Notes: generated by a model from the sequence alone, not told the origin. Positions 19,351 to 29,896 are shown, counted from the first letter of the stretch. The stretch is DNA of 64,000 bases from Paracentrotus lividus (GCA_940671915.1 CALNVZ010003426.1:52903531-52967530), one strand, 5' to 3'. Made by a program: numbers and translations.

Positions 19351-20428
19351 TAATCATGTTGTTATTATCAAGTTAACGTTAAAGTCTCAAAGATGGATGA
19401 AATGAAGCCTTTTCTGGGATAAAATTATTTTGCCTTCAGCATCGATAGAAAGGATTTTGAAATTATAAATTTCCATTTCATTTTTGTTACAGGTCTCGAA
19501 AGAAATGAGATTGGAAAGATGACACTTTAAAAATGAAACAATTTACAATGATATAGATGGGGCAAAGAATACAAAGAGGAACACTAAATTCTTCTTCCAT
19601 TCCACAAGACAATTCTGTGTCATCATACTATGCTACGATGGCTACATGATGGCATTGAGAAGGCGTCACGACGTCGTGTTGCCTTCAACTGATCATCGGG
19701 TGGGTTCGCGTTTCCCTCGCGTTGCCTTCGCATTGCCTTCGCATTGCCTGCTGCGATGCTCAAACGAAGTGAACCTTCGCAACTCCATCGGAAGTTTTTT
19801 TTGGCTGCCAAAGATTTTGCCGATGCATCGGAAGTTGCTGCCGAAGCCTGACAAAACTCCACCGATGGTCATGGTGGTTTTAAGATTGCTTATTATACAG
19901 GCTGTATCAAATAAAATGGTAAAGTTAGAAAACATTTTGTTTAAGTATAAAAATTAATCACAATCTAATAGTATTCAATATTTCTATAAAGGGGGAACAT
20001 CAGACATTCTTTAGCATTTACAATTTAGAAAAAATCTCATTTTTTGTTGTAGATCTTGAGATATGATCACTTTTCTGTAATCAAGAAAATCTATTTTGGG
20101 CCTGCTTTTCATGGTCTATTTAGGTTTTTCGCATAGTGGCCACGAATTCATTGCTCCGGAAAAATAAATGTCTGTAATATTGATCAGCTCCTCTCCGCAC
20201 ACTTTTTTTTAAAATGTGGTACCAAATACAGACATTATTTTAGAAGATGTCATAATTTGATTACTTTTCCCCTATTGTTCCATTTTTTTTAAACAGTCTG
20301 TAGTACTCCAAAATGGCCCGATGCTTTTGCGATGCTTTCGTAATGCCATCGTGTTCAGAGCAAAATATGGGTTTTTCCGCAGTGTGTCCATCGCTCCTAA
20401 CCATCGGGACAGTGTGACGCGGGCTTAA

Positions 20429-21677
20429 ACATGTACCAAAACACAAATCTGACCAACTACTTGTGATTTTTAGCCTGTTTGACATCCCCTATTTCTGGGC
20501 TCGGCCCCTCCACTTTCCAAACGCTCCGCGACCCCTGTGGGTGTATGTAATTTTTCGTCGTAATGTGATGGTAGGTGTATATGGAAAGTGCAATAATAGA
20601 TAATAACATAATCTACTTATGTTTACATACGTGCTAAGTTGAGGATACATTATTCCGAAAATGCATATTCATGAGCCGAATGATTTTGGAATGATCTTTT
20701 ATGTAAAGCATCGACATTATTTTAAGCCAACACCGCTAACGTTTATTTGCAGTCAAAAGAGTGTTAACATTTGGACAACAGCTGTTATTTGGACTAAAGA
20801 AGACATGTCACACATCTGTGGCGGATTCAGTCGGGGCGCACGCCCTTAATGGCCTGGAACGCCCCTTCCCTTTTTTCAAATCCTGATCTGCCGTTGTTCA
20901 GTGTCATGTTCAAATTGCATATCCTGAATGTTAAATATAAATCCATTGAAAATGACGAGGTTAACATGTTGAACCAGAGCCCGGAAATGATACAGTATTC
21001 TTCACGAGCAAGCCATCCGCTTTGATATGATAAATTATGATCGACGTTACACGGTTTGTACGCAATTGTTCCGTGATAAAGGATAGGCTTTACTTTTCAG
21101 CAAACTATCAGGTAATAATACATTTTTATAGCATGTCTTGCTTTGCTACATGTAAAGTGATATGACATGTACAATACTTGTTAAAAATCCATTAGATAAT
21201 ATTCCCAGAGAAAACTGCAATACCTTGGATTTGTTTTAACCTTTTTAAACTTACAGCCCGCAGAATACTGGAATCACAGAAGAGCAATGTAGCATGGATT
21301 TATATGGATGAGGCATTTCATATCTTGGTGCGTCTTAAAATTGGATTGTGTAGCCTCTTATTTTTAATTTGTCACAAGTACCGATTAGTAGGCCTAAACA
21401 GGTACAAATCAGTATTTAATTGAAAGGTAAATTGTATCATTATTGTGTCTACAAAAGATTTAGTGGGACCCATGGTTATGTTTATTTTTTGTTAGTTATC
21501 ATCGACACAAGAATTGTACAGAAAAAAAAAGATTCGGACAATAACAAGAGGTGGTATGTATATTACATACCAACTAACAAAAAAAAAACAAACAAACAAA
21601 AAACAAATATTTTGAGTCCATCAAACTGCAAATGATTTTAGAATCGAAAGTTCAATTAACACGATATATCTCATAAC
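20429..21677. other. Spacer between two transposons
   Basis: Contains ggattcagtcggggcgcac near 20825, an A-rich stretch at 21575-21606, and no frame longer than about 70 codons. No gene, repeat or RNA recognised. Confidence 0.45.
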
Positions 21678-21679
21678 TA

Positions 21680-23192
21680 CACTGTCGCTCATAAAGGTTG
21701 GATATTTTTTTGTGTGCTCCAGCAACATATTTTTGCTCTAGCTTTAATTTCTTGAAATTATTTCCCCCGTTTTCACTTTTCGAGACTGTCGACTCATTTC
21801 GGACGTTCCCCAACAATTCCCAGGGGATGATGAATAAAATAAGGGTTGTCAACCCCCACAATGCCCATTTTTGCTATTTCTCTCATTTTGGGGCACCTTT
21901 TTTTTTACCCGGCTGACCAAGGCCCCCTCCATCCTACCCCGCGAAACGCATCTGAAGTGTAGGTCTGTTATTGTTCTTTACGTTAAAGTAAAACCCAAGT
22001 ATAGTTGTTGTAGAGAAAATTGCATTTTTCAAAAACTTACTCAACTTGTCCTAATATTGTCCTAATAACATATCAATACATGGGCAAGTAATATAACCAT
22101 GTGCCATGCATGTCTTTTCATGATATGTTATAGTTAGCATAAACATGGGGAGATATTCATCAAAATGAGGCCATCCTTCCTTCACCCTCACCCCAGAACT
22201 CTGGGCATGCCACACCACTGCTGACTGGTATGGCGTGTGGGCATTCTGTGTGTATCAGTCTGTGTATCAATAGCATATACTTTGCACACAAACCACTGCA
22301 CATTGCACTCTCCCCAGTGTGATCCTGTTTAGGCACGGCCCAGAAACAAATCGATTTACACAGTTTTGTTGCTAAATTCAGGTCTTAGAGTGGATTTTAT
22401 AACAAATAATTTTGAACACAGAGGTTATTTGAGGTATTAATTCATATTATTCTGCTATGGAAGTAAAACAAAAAATATGTTCTCCCAAAACTATACATGA
22501 GCTTTAAGATTTAAGGTCACAGGTTTGGGTCTCTTGTCTAGGGGAGGGGTTGAAGTAAAAAGTGAGATCGGTGAAAAATTGAAATATTTTATCCTACGTT
22601 TATGGTAAAAACAAAGGAAACAAAAAAAACAGTCATAAACTCTTAATTTTTATTGTTTTCCCCTAAATTTTGTTTCTGCCTTAATGACAAGGTTGTAAAT
22701 GGTAACCATAGTCCATTTTCCATTATGATTTATTTTTGACTGAGATTCTACAATACATTTTGGGGAAGACAAAAATTTCCATGTTGTGAAAATGAAGAAA
22801 ATCAATTTCGAACCCAAGTCAAAATAAACTTTGACCCTCCCCCTAGACAATAAATCTAAGTCTGTGATCATAAAACTAGATTTAACTTAAAGAACAATAA
22901 CAACCCTATAATTCACAAGCATTTCTTAGGGGTAGGACGGAGGGGGCCTTGGTCAGCCGGGTGAACAAAAAAGGGGCCCCAAAATGTGAACAAATTGCCA
23001 AAATGGGCACTGTGGGGGTTGACAAACTGTTCTTATTTGCCAATACCCGGGAATGGCTGGGGAACGTCCAAGATATAGCAAGGGTATCGAAAAGTGAAAT
23101 CAGCCGGACAAACAAGTTCTAGAAATTGAAGCCGGAGCAAAGTGATGTGGCTGGATCGCATAAGAAATATCCAACCTATATGAGCAACAGTG
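21680..23192. mobile_element. Complete mariner-like non-autonomous element (1513 bp)
   Basis: Left end cactgtcgctcataaaggtt and right end ctatatgagcaacagtg are inverted and each abuts a TA (21678-21679; 23193-23194). Inverted arms extend roughly 330 bp inward (left gttattgttctttacgtt, right taaagaacaataacaac). The centre (22500-22860) matches that of the element at 17624-18620; 22080-22490 is extra. TA target sites and CACTGT-type ends fit Tc1/mariner-derived MITEs, but no transposase is present. It ends about 290 bp upstream of the TRIM-type gene's start codon. Confidence 0.8.
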
Positions 23193-23194
23193 TA

Positions 23195-23475
23195 TAATTA
23201 AGTATCAAAGAAATGAATCACCAAATGGAAATACTAGTTTGCTCTTTACATATGATAGGGAAGCAACTCGGGGAAATTTAGTTACCCCTATACCCCGCTT
23301 TAAAAAAAAAATCATGGGTGATATCTGTAAAAAAAACAACAAAAAAAAACACAAAAACACAAAAAACACACAAAACAAAAAAACACAAAACACACCAAAA
23401 AAAAAAAAAAGAAGAAAAAAAGAAACAGAAAAAGGATTACAAACATGACAAAAATTGTTTCATTTATCTCTTTCT
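23195..23475. repeat. Region upstream of the TRIM-type gene, with A/C-rich stretch
   Basis: 23320-23440 is an A-rich tract with regular c interruptions (acacaaaaacacaaaaaac and similar). Lys/Asn-rich frames here are artefacts. No TATA-type promoter can be claimed. Confidence 0.6.
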
Positions 23476-23477
23476 AG
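23461..23477 (+). promoter_or_regulatory. Probable 3' splice acceptor before the start codon
   Basis: A pyrimidine-rich stretch (tttatctctttctag) ends in AG at 23476-23477, nine bases before the ATG. This suggests that a 5' untranslated exon lies upstream. The matching donor was not identified. Confidence 0.5.
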
Positions 23478-23486
23478 ACTACCATC

Positions 23487-24590
23487 ATGGCTGCAGAAGT
23501 TGCGACGGTTCTTCGGGGTCTGGAATGCTCTTTGTGTTTCGACGTACTTGAAGAACCAAAGCAGCTATCTTGCACTCATTCATTCTGTAAGAAATGTCTT
23601 CAACAGCTGAATCACTCTCAAGGAATGTCTACGGACTTAAAGTGTCGGTTCTGTCGTCAGATCACTCGATTGGGGACCAAAGGTCTGTCTGATCTCAAAA
23701 CCAATGTTCCTTTGAAGTCCATTGTCGGAGACCTAAAGACAAGTAGGAAGTTGTGTACTATATGCGACCCGGAAGCTAAATCCCCAGCGATACACTACTG
23801 TCATCAATGTGATGAGTACATGTGCGATGACTGTCTGCAACCCCTTAAAAAATTTCACAAAAATGCAAATCACGTGGTAGTCAGTGTTCATGATATCAAG
23901 AGCGGGAAGGTGAAAGTGAAGCAGATGTGCCACGAGCACCCAGGAGAAGAGAGGTTATGGGTGTGCACATCCTGCAAGGTATCTATCTGCTTTAGATGCC
24001 GAATGCTCGACCACAACGGATCAGATCATGTGCTTCATAAAGTGGATGACTTCAAGAAGAACACGAAGGAAGAAATTGAATCACTCAAGAAAAAAGGTCT
24101 GGAGAAAATGGAAAAGATCGGGTCCTATAACAAGGTCGTTCGAGAGCAGTCTGTAAAGATCAAAGCCATCACTTCGGAGAGAGAGGCTGATATCAACAAC
24201 GCATTCGATGAGACAATCCTGCAACTCAACACAAAGAAAAATACTCTACTCAATCAGTGCAGAGAGAGGGAAATAAAACTAAACGAAGAACTTTCCAAGT
24301 GTGGTAAGAATGGAGATGATATGATAACTAGTATTAGTAGTGCATGTGAGTTGGTTGGTAACGGTGTAAGAGCATTGCTCGCGGGTGAGGCATTGGTAGT
24401 ACATAGTAATCTGTGTAAAGAATTACAGGATATGATAGATAGGGATGATCCTGATGAATCAAAACCTAAACACGTTACTAGTCGAGCAGAAGTTATGAGT
24501 TTCACTCCATACAAGCTTGATGATAAACATAATCTAGGCATGCTAAATATCAATGACTGGAAACTTGAAAAGGTACACTATAAAAAATAA
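23487..24590 (+). CDS. TRIM-type RING/B-box/coiled-coil protein, N-terminal part, interrupted
   Basis: 367 codons, single exon. RING: C14, C17, C29, H31, C34, C37, C53, C56 (C3HC4). First B-box: C90, C93, C105, C108, C113, C116, H124, H129. Second B-box: C148, H151, C160, C163, C168, C171, H176, H181, with textbook spacing. A Lys/Glu-rich helical region at about 185-300 fits the coiled coil. The start is in good context (accatcATGG). TRIM proteins of this kind are E3 ubiquitin ligases: the RING recruits E2, the coiled coil dimerises and the C-terminus selects substrate. The last four residues and the stop come from the inserted element at 24576, so the natural protein continued into 25523-26255. 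Orthology (TRIM56-, TRIM2/3- or echinoderm-specific expansion) cannot be decided here. Confidence 0.9.
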   Translation: MAAEVATVLRGLECSLCFDVLEEPKQLSCTHSFCKKCLQQLNHSQGMSTDLKCRFCRQITRLGTKGLSDLKTNVPLKSIVGDLKTSRKLCTICDPEAKSPAIHYCHQCDEYMCDDCLQPLKKFHKNANHVVVSVHDIKSGKVKVKQMCHEHPGEERLWVCTSCKVSICFRCRMLDHNGSDHVLHKVDDFKKNTKEEIESLKKKGLEKMEKIGSYNKVVREQSVKIKAITSEREADINNAFDETILQLNTKKNTLLNQCREREIKLNEELSKCGKNGDDMITSISSACELVGNGVRALLAGEALVVHSNLCKELQDMIDRDDPDESKPKHVTSRAEVMSFTPYKLDDKHNLGMLNINDWKLEKVHYKK

Positions 24591-25520
24591 TTGTAAATTA
24601 ACATGTTCTTTGGCTTGTAAAAATACAGCTTTTGGTCGTTTTTTTTAATTTTACGATATTTTTCTCGTAAAAATGCAGGAAAATTGTAGTTTTCTAGGAA
24701 GTCGTCTTGATTTTACAGTTACTAGCTCATGCAACTGTCAATAAACAGGAATGGCATATTCATACAACCTTTCCTGCTCGTTTACGAATTATTCCCTTAA
24801 TTTCAGTTTCCATAACTAACTTTCTTGTCAAAAAACAGCAATTTCTTTCTAAAAACAAATATTATTTTTAATAAACAAGTTTCTCGTATATCAACGAGCT
24901 TCCTTGTTCATAGATTTGTATATTTTTGAATCATTACGAGAGTTTTCCTGTCAAAAAGACAATTTTCTTTGTTCAACAAAGGAAGAAGAAACATAACTAC
25001 ACATCAGTTTTCTTGTATCCTGCAATGATGTTCCTGTTAATTTACAACCTTTATCTTATTTATAGTTCATTATGTGGATCATGAATATTCATTAATATGA
25101 CTGAAGTGCTTCAAACGTGGATCGTTGCACTAACCATGGAAAATGTCATCTTACATAGGGTTGGGTATATAAGGCTAACAACTTTCATCGAATTGTCAAA
25201 GATTAGGTGTAGGATTTAGGATTAGGATTTAGGTGTAGATTTAGGATTAATATTTAGGATTAAGGACATGATTAGGCATGAATGGTCAATCCCGTATAAT
25301 GTTGGATAATGTTCTTTTGTTTCAAAATACTATTACATGATAAAAACAGGAAAAGACTGTAAATTTACAGGGTTGTAAATTTACAAGGTGGTCAATAACG
25401 GGAACCTGTAAATTTACATTATCTGTAAAATAACTACTGGAAGCTGTGCAAAAACGGGCACTCCTGGCGTCCCGACTGCCAGGAACTTTCCTGTTAAAAA
25501 ACGGTGAAATTTTTACAGTG
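24576..25520. mobile_element. TA-flanked element (945 bp) inserted in the TRIM-type gene
   Basis: Left end cactataaaaaataat and right end atttttacagtg are inverted, each beside a TA (24574-24575; 25521-25522). cactgtaaaaa-type ends and TA duplication fit a Tc1/mariner-derived MITE. Inside are repeated gtaaatttaca palindromes and many taaaaacag/ctgttaaa phrases in both directions. The stretch 25200-25262 is a degenerate ttaggatttagg tandem. Removing the element plus one TA restores the reading frame exactly across the junction. Confidence 0.85.
25200..25262 (+). repeat. Degenerate TTAGGA/TTTAGG short tandem
   Basis: Eight or so imperfect copies of ttaggat/tttaggt inside the element at 24576-25520. 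It resembles telomere-like sequence only loosely. Confidence 0.6.
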
Positions 25521-25522
25521 TA

Positions 25523-26255
25523 GCCAACTTCCCCGCTTCAGGGGAAAACCCAGATACCATGTCCCGAACCAAGGATGGTAAGATGTTAGTTGGGTATTAT
25601 GATGGGGTATTGAAGAGTTTACTGTGAGTGGTCCACAGAAAACAATGTTGAAATACGTGAAGTACATCGGTTTATCTGTCTGTCTGATGGTCGATATGTT
25701 GTTCGTGAATGGAATGGAAACATCTCCCTCTACTCCTCTGACTGGGATAAGATTGATATCAAAGAGTTAGAAATTAAATATAGCTGGGACTGCGGTGGGA
25801 TGGACGTTGATAAATATGATAACATCTATGTTGGGTATTGGCACAATAAGACCATAGAGGTGTTCAGACCAGAGGGTGTTGCACCAATAAGGGAGATCCC
25901 CTGCCATGGCTACGAGCCATATAGGATATGCACAATGAATCATAATAACATGGTAGTTGTTACTGATACGCGCACTGTTCGAGTGATCGATCAGCAGGGT
26001 ACAGTGAAGCATGACGTCACAAAGAAGGGTTACGTGTATGCGCGTCCTGCTGTCCTGTATGATGATAGCATTCTGATTGGATGGAAGAAGGATAATCTTG
26101 TGAGTATTGATCTGTATACAAACCAATTGAGACATATGAGAACGGTCATTAGTGGTTTGGAGAGTAAGAGTGGGTACTGGGAGTTGAGAGAGTTCCTATC
26201 AGGAGAGATCGCTTTCTATAGTGATTCTAAATTCTACGTCTTACGTAAAACTTAA
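25523..26255 (+). pseudogene. C-terminal propeller-like part of the TRIM-type gene, frameshifted
   Basis: From 25523 the upstream frame continues for about 34 codons (ANFPASGENPDTMSRTKDGK...VGYYDG), then meets TGA at 25625. The next frame is open from 25614 to the TAA at 26253, giving about 211 residues (CEWSTENNVEIREVHRF..., then DKYDNIYVGYWHNKTIEVF...). A one-base shift within 25614-25624 would join them. The residues show spaced motifs such as DGRYVVREWNGNISLYSSDW, DKYDNIYVGYW and NNMVVVTDT, typical of short beta-propeller blades at the C-terminus of invertebrate TRIM proteins. With the inserted element removed and the shift corrected, the whole gene would be about 607 residues. I cannot tell a true mutation from a consensus error. 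Confidence 0.7.
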
Positions 26256-26962
26256 AGATTCTTCTGTTTGGGAGCAAACTAGCAATCTTAAACAAATCAG
26301 AAAAAACAACATAAAATAAGAACATTCTCATTATCAAGATATATTTGATACACTAGAAATGTATGAAGGAATGAATGAAGGAAAGAATGAATGAATTGAA
26401 TGTATGAATGAATGAATGAATTGTCATTAAGAAGATAATTATAAAACACCAGAAGTCATGCACACTCCCTGATCATGCTGATTGAAATATTTCAATTGTT
26501 TCTTTCAAAGTAAAATAGAGCATAAATTATGTCCTTAGCAGAGTTTAAAGGGTGAGCAATTTAATCCTTACCAGGCCGGGTATTTTTTTCTCCCTTTTTT
26601 GTTGTTGCCTGTTCTATGGCCGGGAGGGAAGGGGGGGGGGGGGGGGGGGTCACCGATCGCGAGAGCGCCGTGAAAATTTACAAAATGATAATGAAATGAA
26701 ATTATAAAATACCAATTAATCATGTTAACCTATGCATAAATCCAATTTTTGGCTCTTATTGTCATATCTTTATGAAGAAGGTAAGAAAACTCCTTTTGCA
26801 CCGTCGTTTAATACGGTATGCCCAATTTTCGCGAAAGTTGTTTTAAAAGAACAATAAATAATTATGCGGTGGAAAAAAAATCGTGCCGAGGAATGGTCGC
26901 GGATTATGTCAGGGGGCTGGTTGAATTAACAACCCCCTCCCCTCCCGGCTGTTTTAGTGTTA
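26256..26962. other. Downstream of the TRIM-type gene: simple repeats, no gene
   Basis: Holds a (GAAT)n-like tract at 26356-26421 and a run of 19 G at 26631-26649. An aataaa at 26850 could be a polyadenylation signal but is far from the stop codon. No open frame of note. Confidence 0.5.
26631..26649 (+). repeat. Poly-G tract (19 G)
   Basis: Uninterrupted G run. The corresponding run in the later copies is about half as long. Confidence 0.9.
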
Positions 26963-27105
26963 AGGGTGGTATCTCACTTCGCGGAAACTAATTTGAAACA
27001 AATTTGAGAATGATTTGTCAGCATAGCTTTGCCATAGTATTACTTTTTACCCGAGGCGGAAACGATTCCATCGCCGTGACGTCTCCGCGAAGTGAGATAC
27101 TACCC
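26963..27105. mobile_element. Small TTA-flanked MITE (143 bp)
   Basis: Left agggtggtatctcacttcgc and right gcgaagtgagatactaccc are inverted over about 24 bp. TTA lies on both sides (26960-26962; 27106-27108). Block A shows the uninterrupted site (agtgttagggttttatga near 6445), so insertion with TTA duplication is well supported. TTA/TAA duplication is typical of PIF/Harbinger-type elements. The interior (27000-27080) is unique here and non-coding. Confidence 0.8.
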
Positions 27106-27639
27106 TTAGGTTTTATGACGCACTTAATAAATAATGAACAAAGAGATTTACAACAGGCATCAGGCTGATCTGTTCAACTATATTGTATTATTACATTTGA
27201 TTAGCCTTTATACTATTTAGATGTTGTAACAGTGTACAAATGTAGGTTTCATAACTTCATTTCATCAGAATTTCAACTCCGGATGAATAAACAATTAAAA
27301 AGACGTCATCAGCGTCGTTGTTGATGTTGTTCTCAATTTTACGGCGCTGTCAATAATAATATGAATATATACGTGTTTGTTTTTGTTTGTTGATGCCCAT
27401 GTAGTTACGATTGTACTTCAACTTTGGGGTAATTTCTCCCCCTCCCCTTTGGTTATTTCTCTCTCCATTCACCTCTCTTCATCTCACCAATAACATTCGT
27501 AATTCTTTTTTTATTTTCAGAATCGTATGTAAATAAATTATCTTTGCTCTTATTGTTTTACGCATTATATAGGCCTATAGGTAAAAAGCAGTTCACCATA
27601 TTATGCAAATTGAATAATATAGGCTACATATGCATCCGA

Positions 27640-27640
<1 letters not shown>

Positions 27641-27682
<42 letters not shown>
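27641..27682 (+). repeat. Poly-A tract (42 A)
   Basis: Uninterrupted A run. In the later copies it is shorter and contains one T. Confidence 0.95.
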
Positions 27683-27685
<3 letters not shown>

Positions 27686-28633
27686 TAATAGGTCGTTTTA
27701 CTCTACCTATCATTTTTGGATGTCTTGATTTTATATAAACCATGATATTATCTTGCTTTCATTAATAGTATTACGACAACATTTTTTATATTACATTTGA
27801 CCTTCGTGATTTATCTAAGAATACATTGCTGTACAAAGTACATAAAATTCCCAATAGTTAAAAAATTATGTAAATGGCTTTTATAATGGCTTTTATAAAC
27901 TCAAGCACGACGTTCAAGTATCATAATGTATGATAAATATAATTATTCAAATATATCTCAGTAATTTAATTCTCGCACATTTAATTATATGTGGTCCTCA
28001 TCGAATGATTTCATATGTTTCAAGTATTCTTCACTCTCATTACATAGTTCCTTACTTTATGATAAAAAGACTCAATTTGTAGGTCAAATGTTTATTTACA
28101 CATTTATACAAGGTGGTATATATTAGATTTATAATCTCATGAATTTATTGTTTTATAGTTATTTATTTTAATAGTTGCTCTCTTTTATATTAATATATGT
28201 TAACATAAACAAAATTAATTCATGGATAGTATGGTATTTCACGCTTCTAATATAACTATTGTCCATTTATTTACGTATTTTTGATTCATGCTTTTTGTAT
28301 GTATTTCATTTTCATTGTGTTTTTCTGTGCATATATTTTGGATTCATGCTTTTTGTAGGAATTTCATTTTTAATTGTGTTTTTTTTTTCTTTGCATATAT
28401 ATGTGTATATTTTATATTTAATTTGTTAGTTCAAATGTAACGGCTTGTAATTTTGAAAACTTTCAATGAAACTGAATCAAATGAAATTAAAACCAAAATG
28501 ATGAATATTATGTTTGTCAATAAATTACCTATACCTGTATAAGTGAATAGATTTCTCTACTCCGTCGACATTTCATCTGTAAATCTAAACTATATTCGAA
28601 AATGCTTTTTTAATGTACAAAAAGTTGTATAAG

Positions 28634-29487
28634 GCATTTTACATGGTATGGTATGGTATGGTTTTATTTTCCGTATAAAAATCAAGCATGATACATGATA
28701 CAGAGTAATAATATGACATTATATAGATACGGAGGGAACACTCTATTCAGGACCATTAATACAATGGCTCTGTTCTCCCTAGAGGTCCGCAGTACCACAA
28801 ACATATAAACATAATATGAAATTAATATAAGATTATTTAAAATATAAATGTAAATTACAATAAGATTGCCATAAATGATTCAAAATCCCAAACCCTCTCC
28901 CCCCTCCCCATCCCATGTACCAAAAGTTTACAAATAAAAATCTTTCATCCATTCCTTTAGGTCATTTTTGAAAGAAGTTAGTGTGTTTGGTGTGCGAAAA
29001 TTGAGTGGTAGGTCATTATACATCTTAGATCCGCGATAGGAGAAAGTTCGCTTACAGTAATTAGTTTGGGGTTTTGGTAGTACAAAGCTTTCAGCATTTC
29101 TTAGAGCATAATTTGTTTCTTTGTGGACAAGATAATTTCGCATACAATGAGGGGTTAAATCATGTAAAATCTTATACATCATAATATACATGTGCTTACT
29201 ACGTCTTGTTTTTAAGGTTTCCCATTTTAGAATATCATGAATTTGGAAAATTGAAGTATGAATGTATGGGTTTATCCTAAGAATGATTCTCCCCGCCCTA
29301 TTTTGAAGTTTTTGAAGTTGGTCCAGAAATTTATTTGGAGAAGATTGCCAAATAATATCTGCGTAGTCAAAATGAGGAAGGATAACAGATTGATAGATTA
29401 TATTTAGGTAAGTTTCGTTTAGTATATGTTTTAACCTGTCTAGAAAGCTTACCATATTCCCAACCTTCTTTATAAGTTCGCTTAAAC
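28634..29487 (-). mobile_element. 5'-truncated non-LTR retrotransposon
   Basis: Minus-strand element absent from the matching place in block A (near 11893). It holds the last part of a reverse-transcriptase-type frame, a short 3' untranslated region with aataaaa, and a tail of short tandem repeats (ggtat three times on the plus strand, 28644-28660). Such tails are usual for CR1/L2- and jockey-like elements. The 5' end is cut at about 29487, as is typical of incomplete reverse transcription. Confidence 0.8.
28928..29487 (-). pseudogene. Reverse-transcriptase C-terminal fragment (CR1/jockey-like)
   Basis: About 185 open codons from the truncation edge, ending in TAA at 28928-28930. The first methionine, at 29455, is internal; the frame is open before it (SELIKKVGN). 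Motifs such as YQSVILPHFDYADIIWQ, LDQLQKLQNRAGRIIL and KRTFSYRGSKMYNDLP are those following the catalytic core in jockey/CR1-type polymerases. The catalytic motif (Y/FxDD), the endonuclease and ORF1 are missing, so it cannot be active. It would act in target-primed reverse transcription if complete. Confidence 0.85.
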
Positions 29488-29817
29488 ATTATCAATATCA
29501 ATGTTGTGCAAACGTGATGCTTGTTTTAATTGCGTGACAATCTTTAACAGAATGGTCCATATTGCTAAAACTGAAATATGAAAGTTGTAATTATATCTGG
29601 TTTGTATCCTTTGCTAAATTTGAGGTGTGCTACAATAACAATTTACAATATTCGAAATGGAAAACAGATCATGTAGAAAAATATATATATATATATATAT
29701 ATTTAAACAAAATGAAGCATATGGAATATATTGTGTTTATATGTATAACTTTTTTGGTGACAGGGCAAAGATGCTAAATTGAGGGAACGGGCGAGAAACT
29801 AGGAAAGGTGACGGGAG

Positions 29818-29896
29818 AAAGACAGAGAGAGGGGAGTGAGAGAGCGCGGGAGAGAGAGAGAGAGAGGGAGGGAGAGAGGGAGGGAGAGAGAGAGAT
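29818..29896 (+). repeat. (GA)n microsatellite at the end of block B
   Basis: gagaga/gggaga tract. It corresponds to the tract in block A that was split by the element at 12385-13615. Confidence 0.85.

Larger units (their letters stand above)
17182..20424. mobile_element. TTAA-flanked DNA transposon (3243 bp), with nested element
   Basis: Both ends carry gcgtcacactgtcccgatgg followed by ttagg(t/a)gcgatgg, inverted: left end near 17187, right end as ccatcgctcctaaccatcgg then gacagtgtgacgc near 20390-20420. TTAA flanks both sides (17178-17181 and 20425-20428). TTAA target duplications are known for piggyBac and Kolobok-type elements; the left end, starting agg, is compatible with Kolobok. Internal sequence at 19630-19880 and 20310-20350 holds many gcattgcc/gatgc/catcgg phrases. 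No transposase frame is visible. A mariner-like element lies inside at 17624-18620. Confidence 0.7.
27109..29830 (+). repeat. Block B: paralogue of block A
   Basis: Aligns with 6440-8400 and 11480-12260 (see block A). Features inside: 42-A tract at 27641-27682, near-duplicate phrases gattcatgctttttgta at 28271 and 28341, the retroelement fragment at 28634-29487, and an (AT)n stretch at 29681-29702. It ends in the (GA)n tract at 29818-29896. No host gene recognised. Confidence 0.8.

Noticed and set aside
24573-25523. The interruption of the TRIM-type gene as an ordinary intron
   Set aside because: It starts with gt, but joining at either nearby ag (25518 or 25523) puts the downstream sequence in a frame with early stops. 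Exact removal at the TA duplication keeps the frame, and the ends are inverted repeats.
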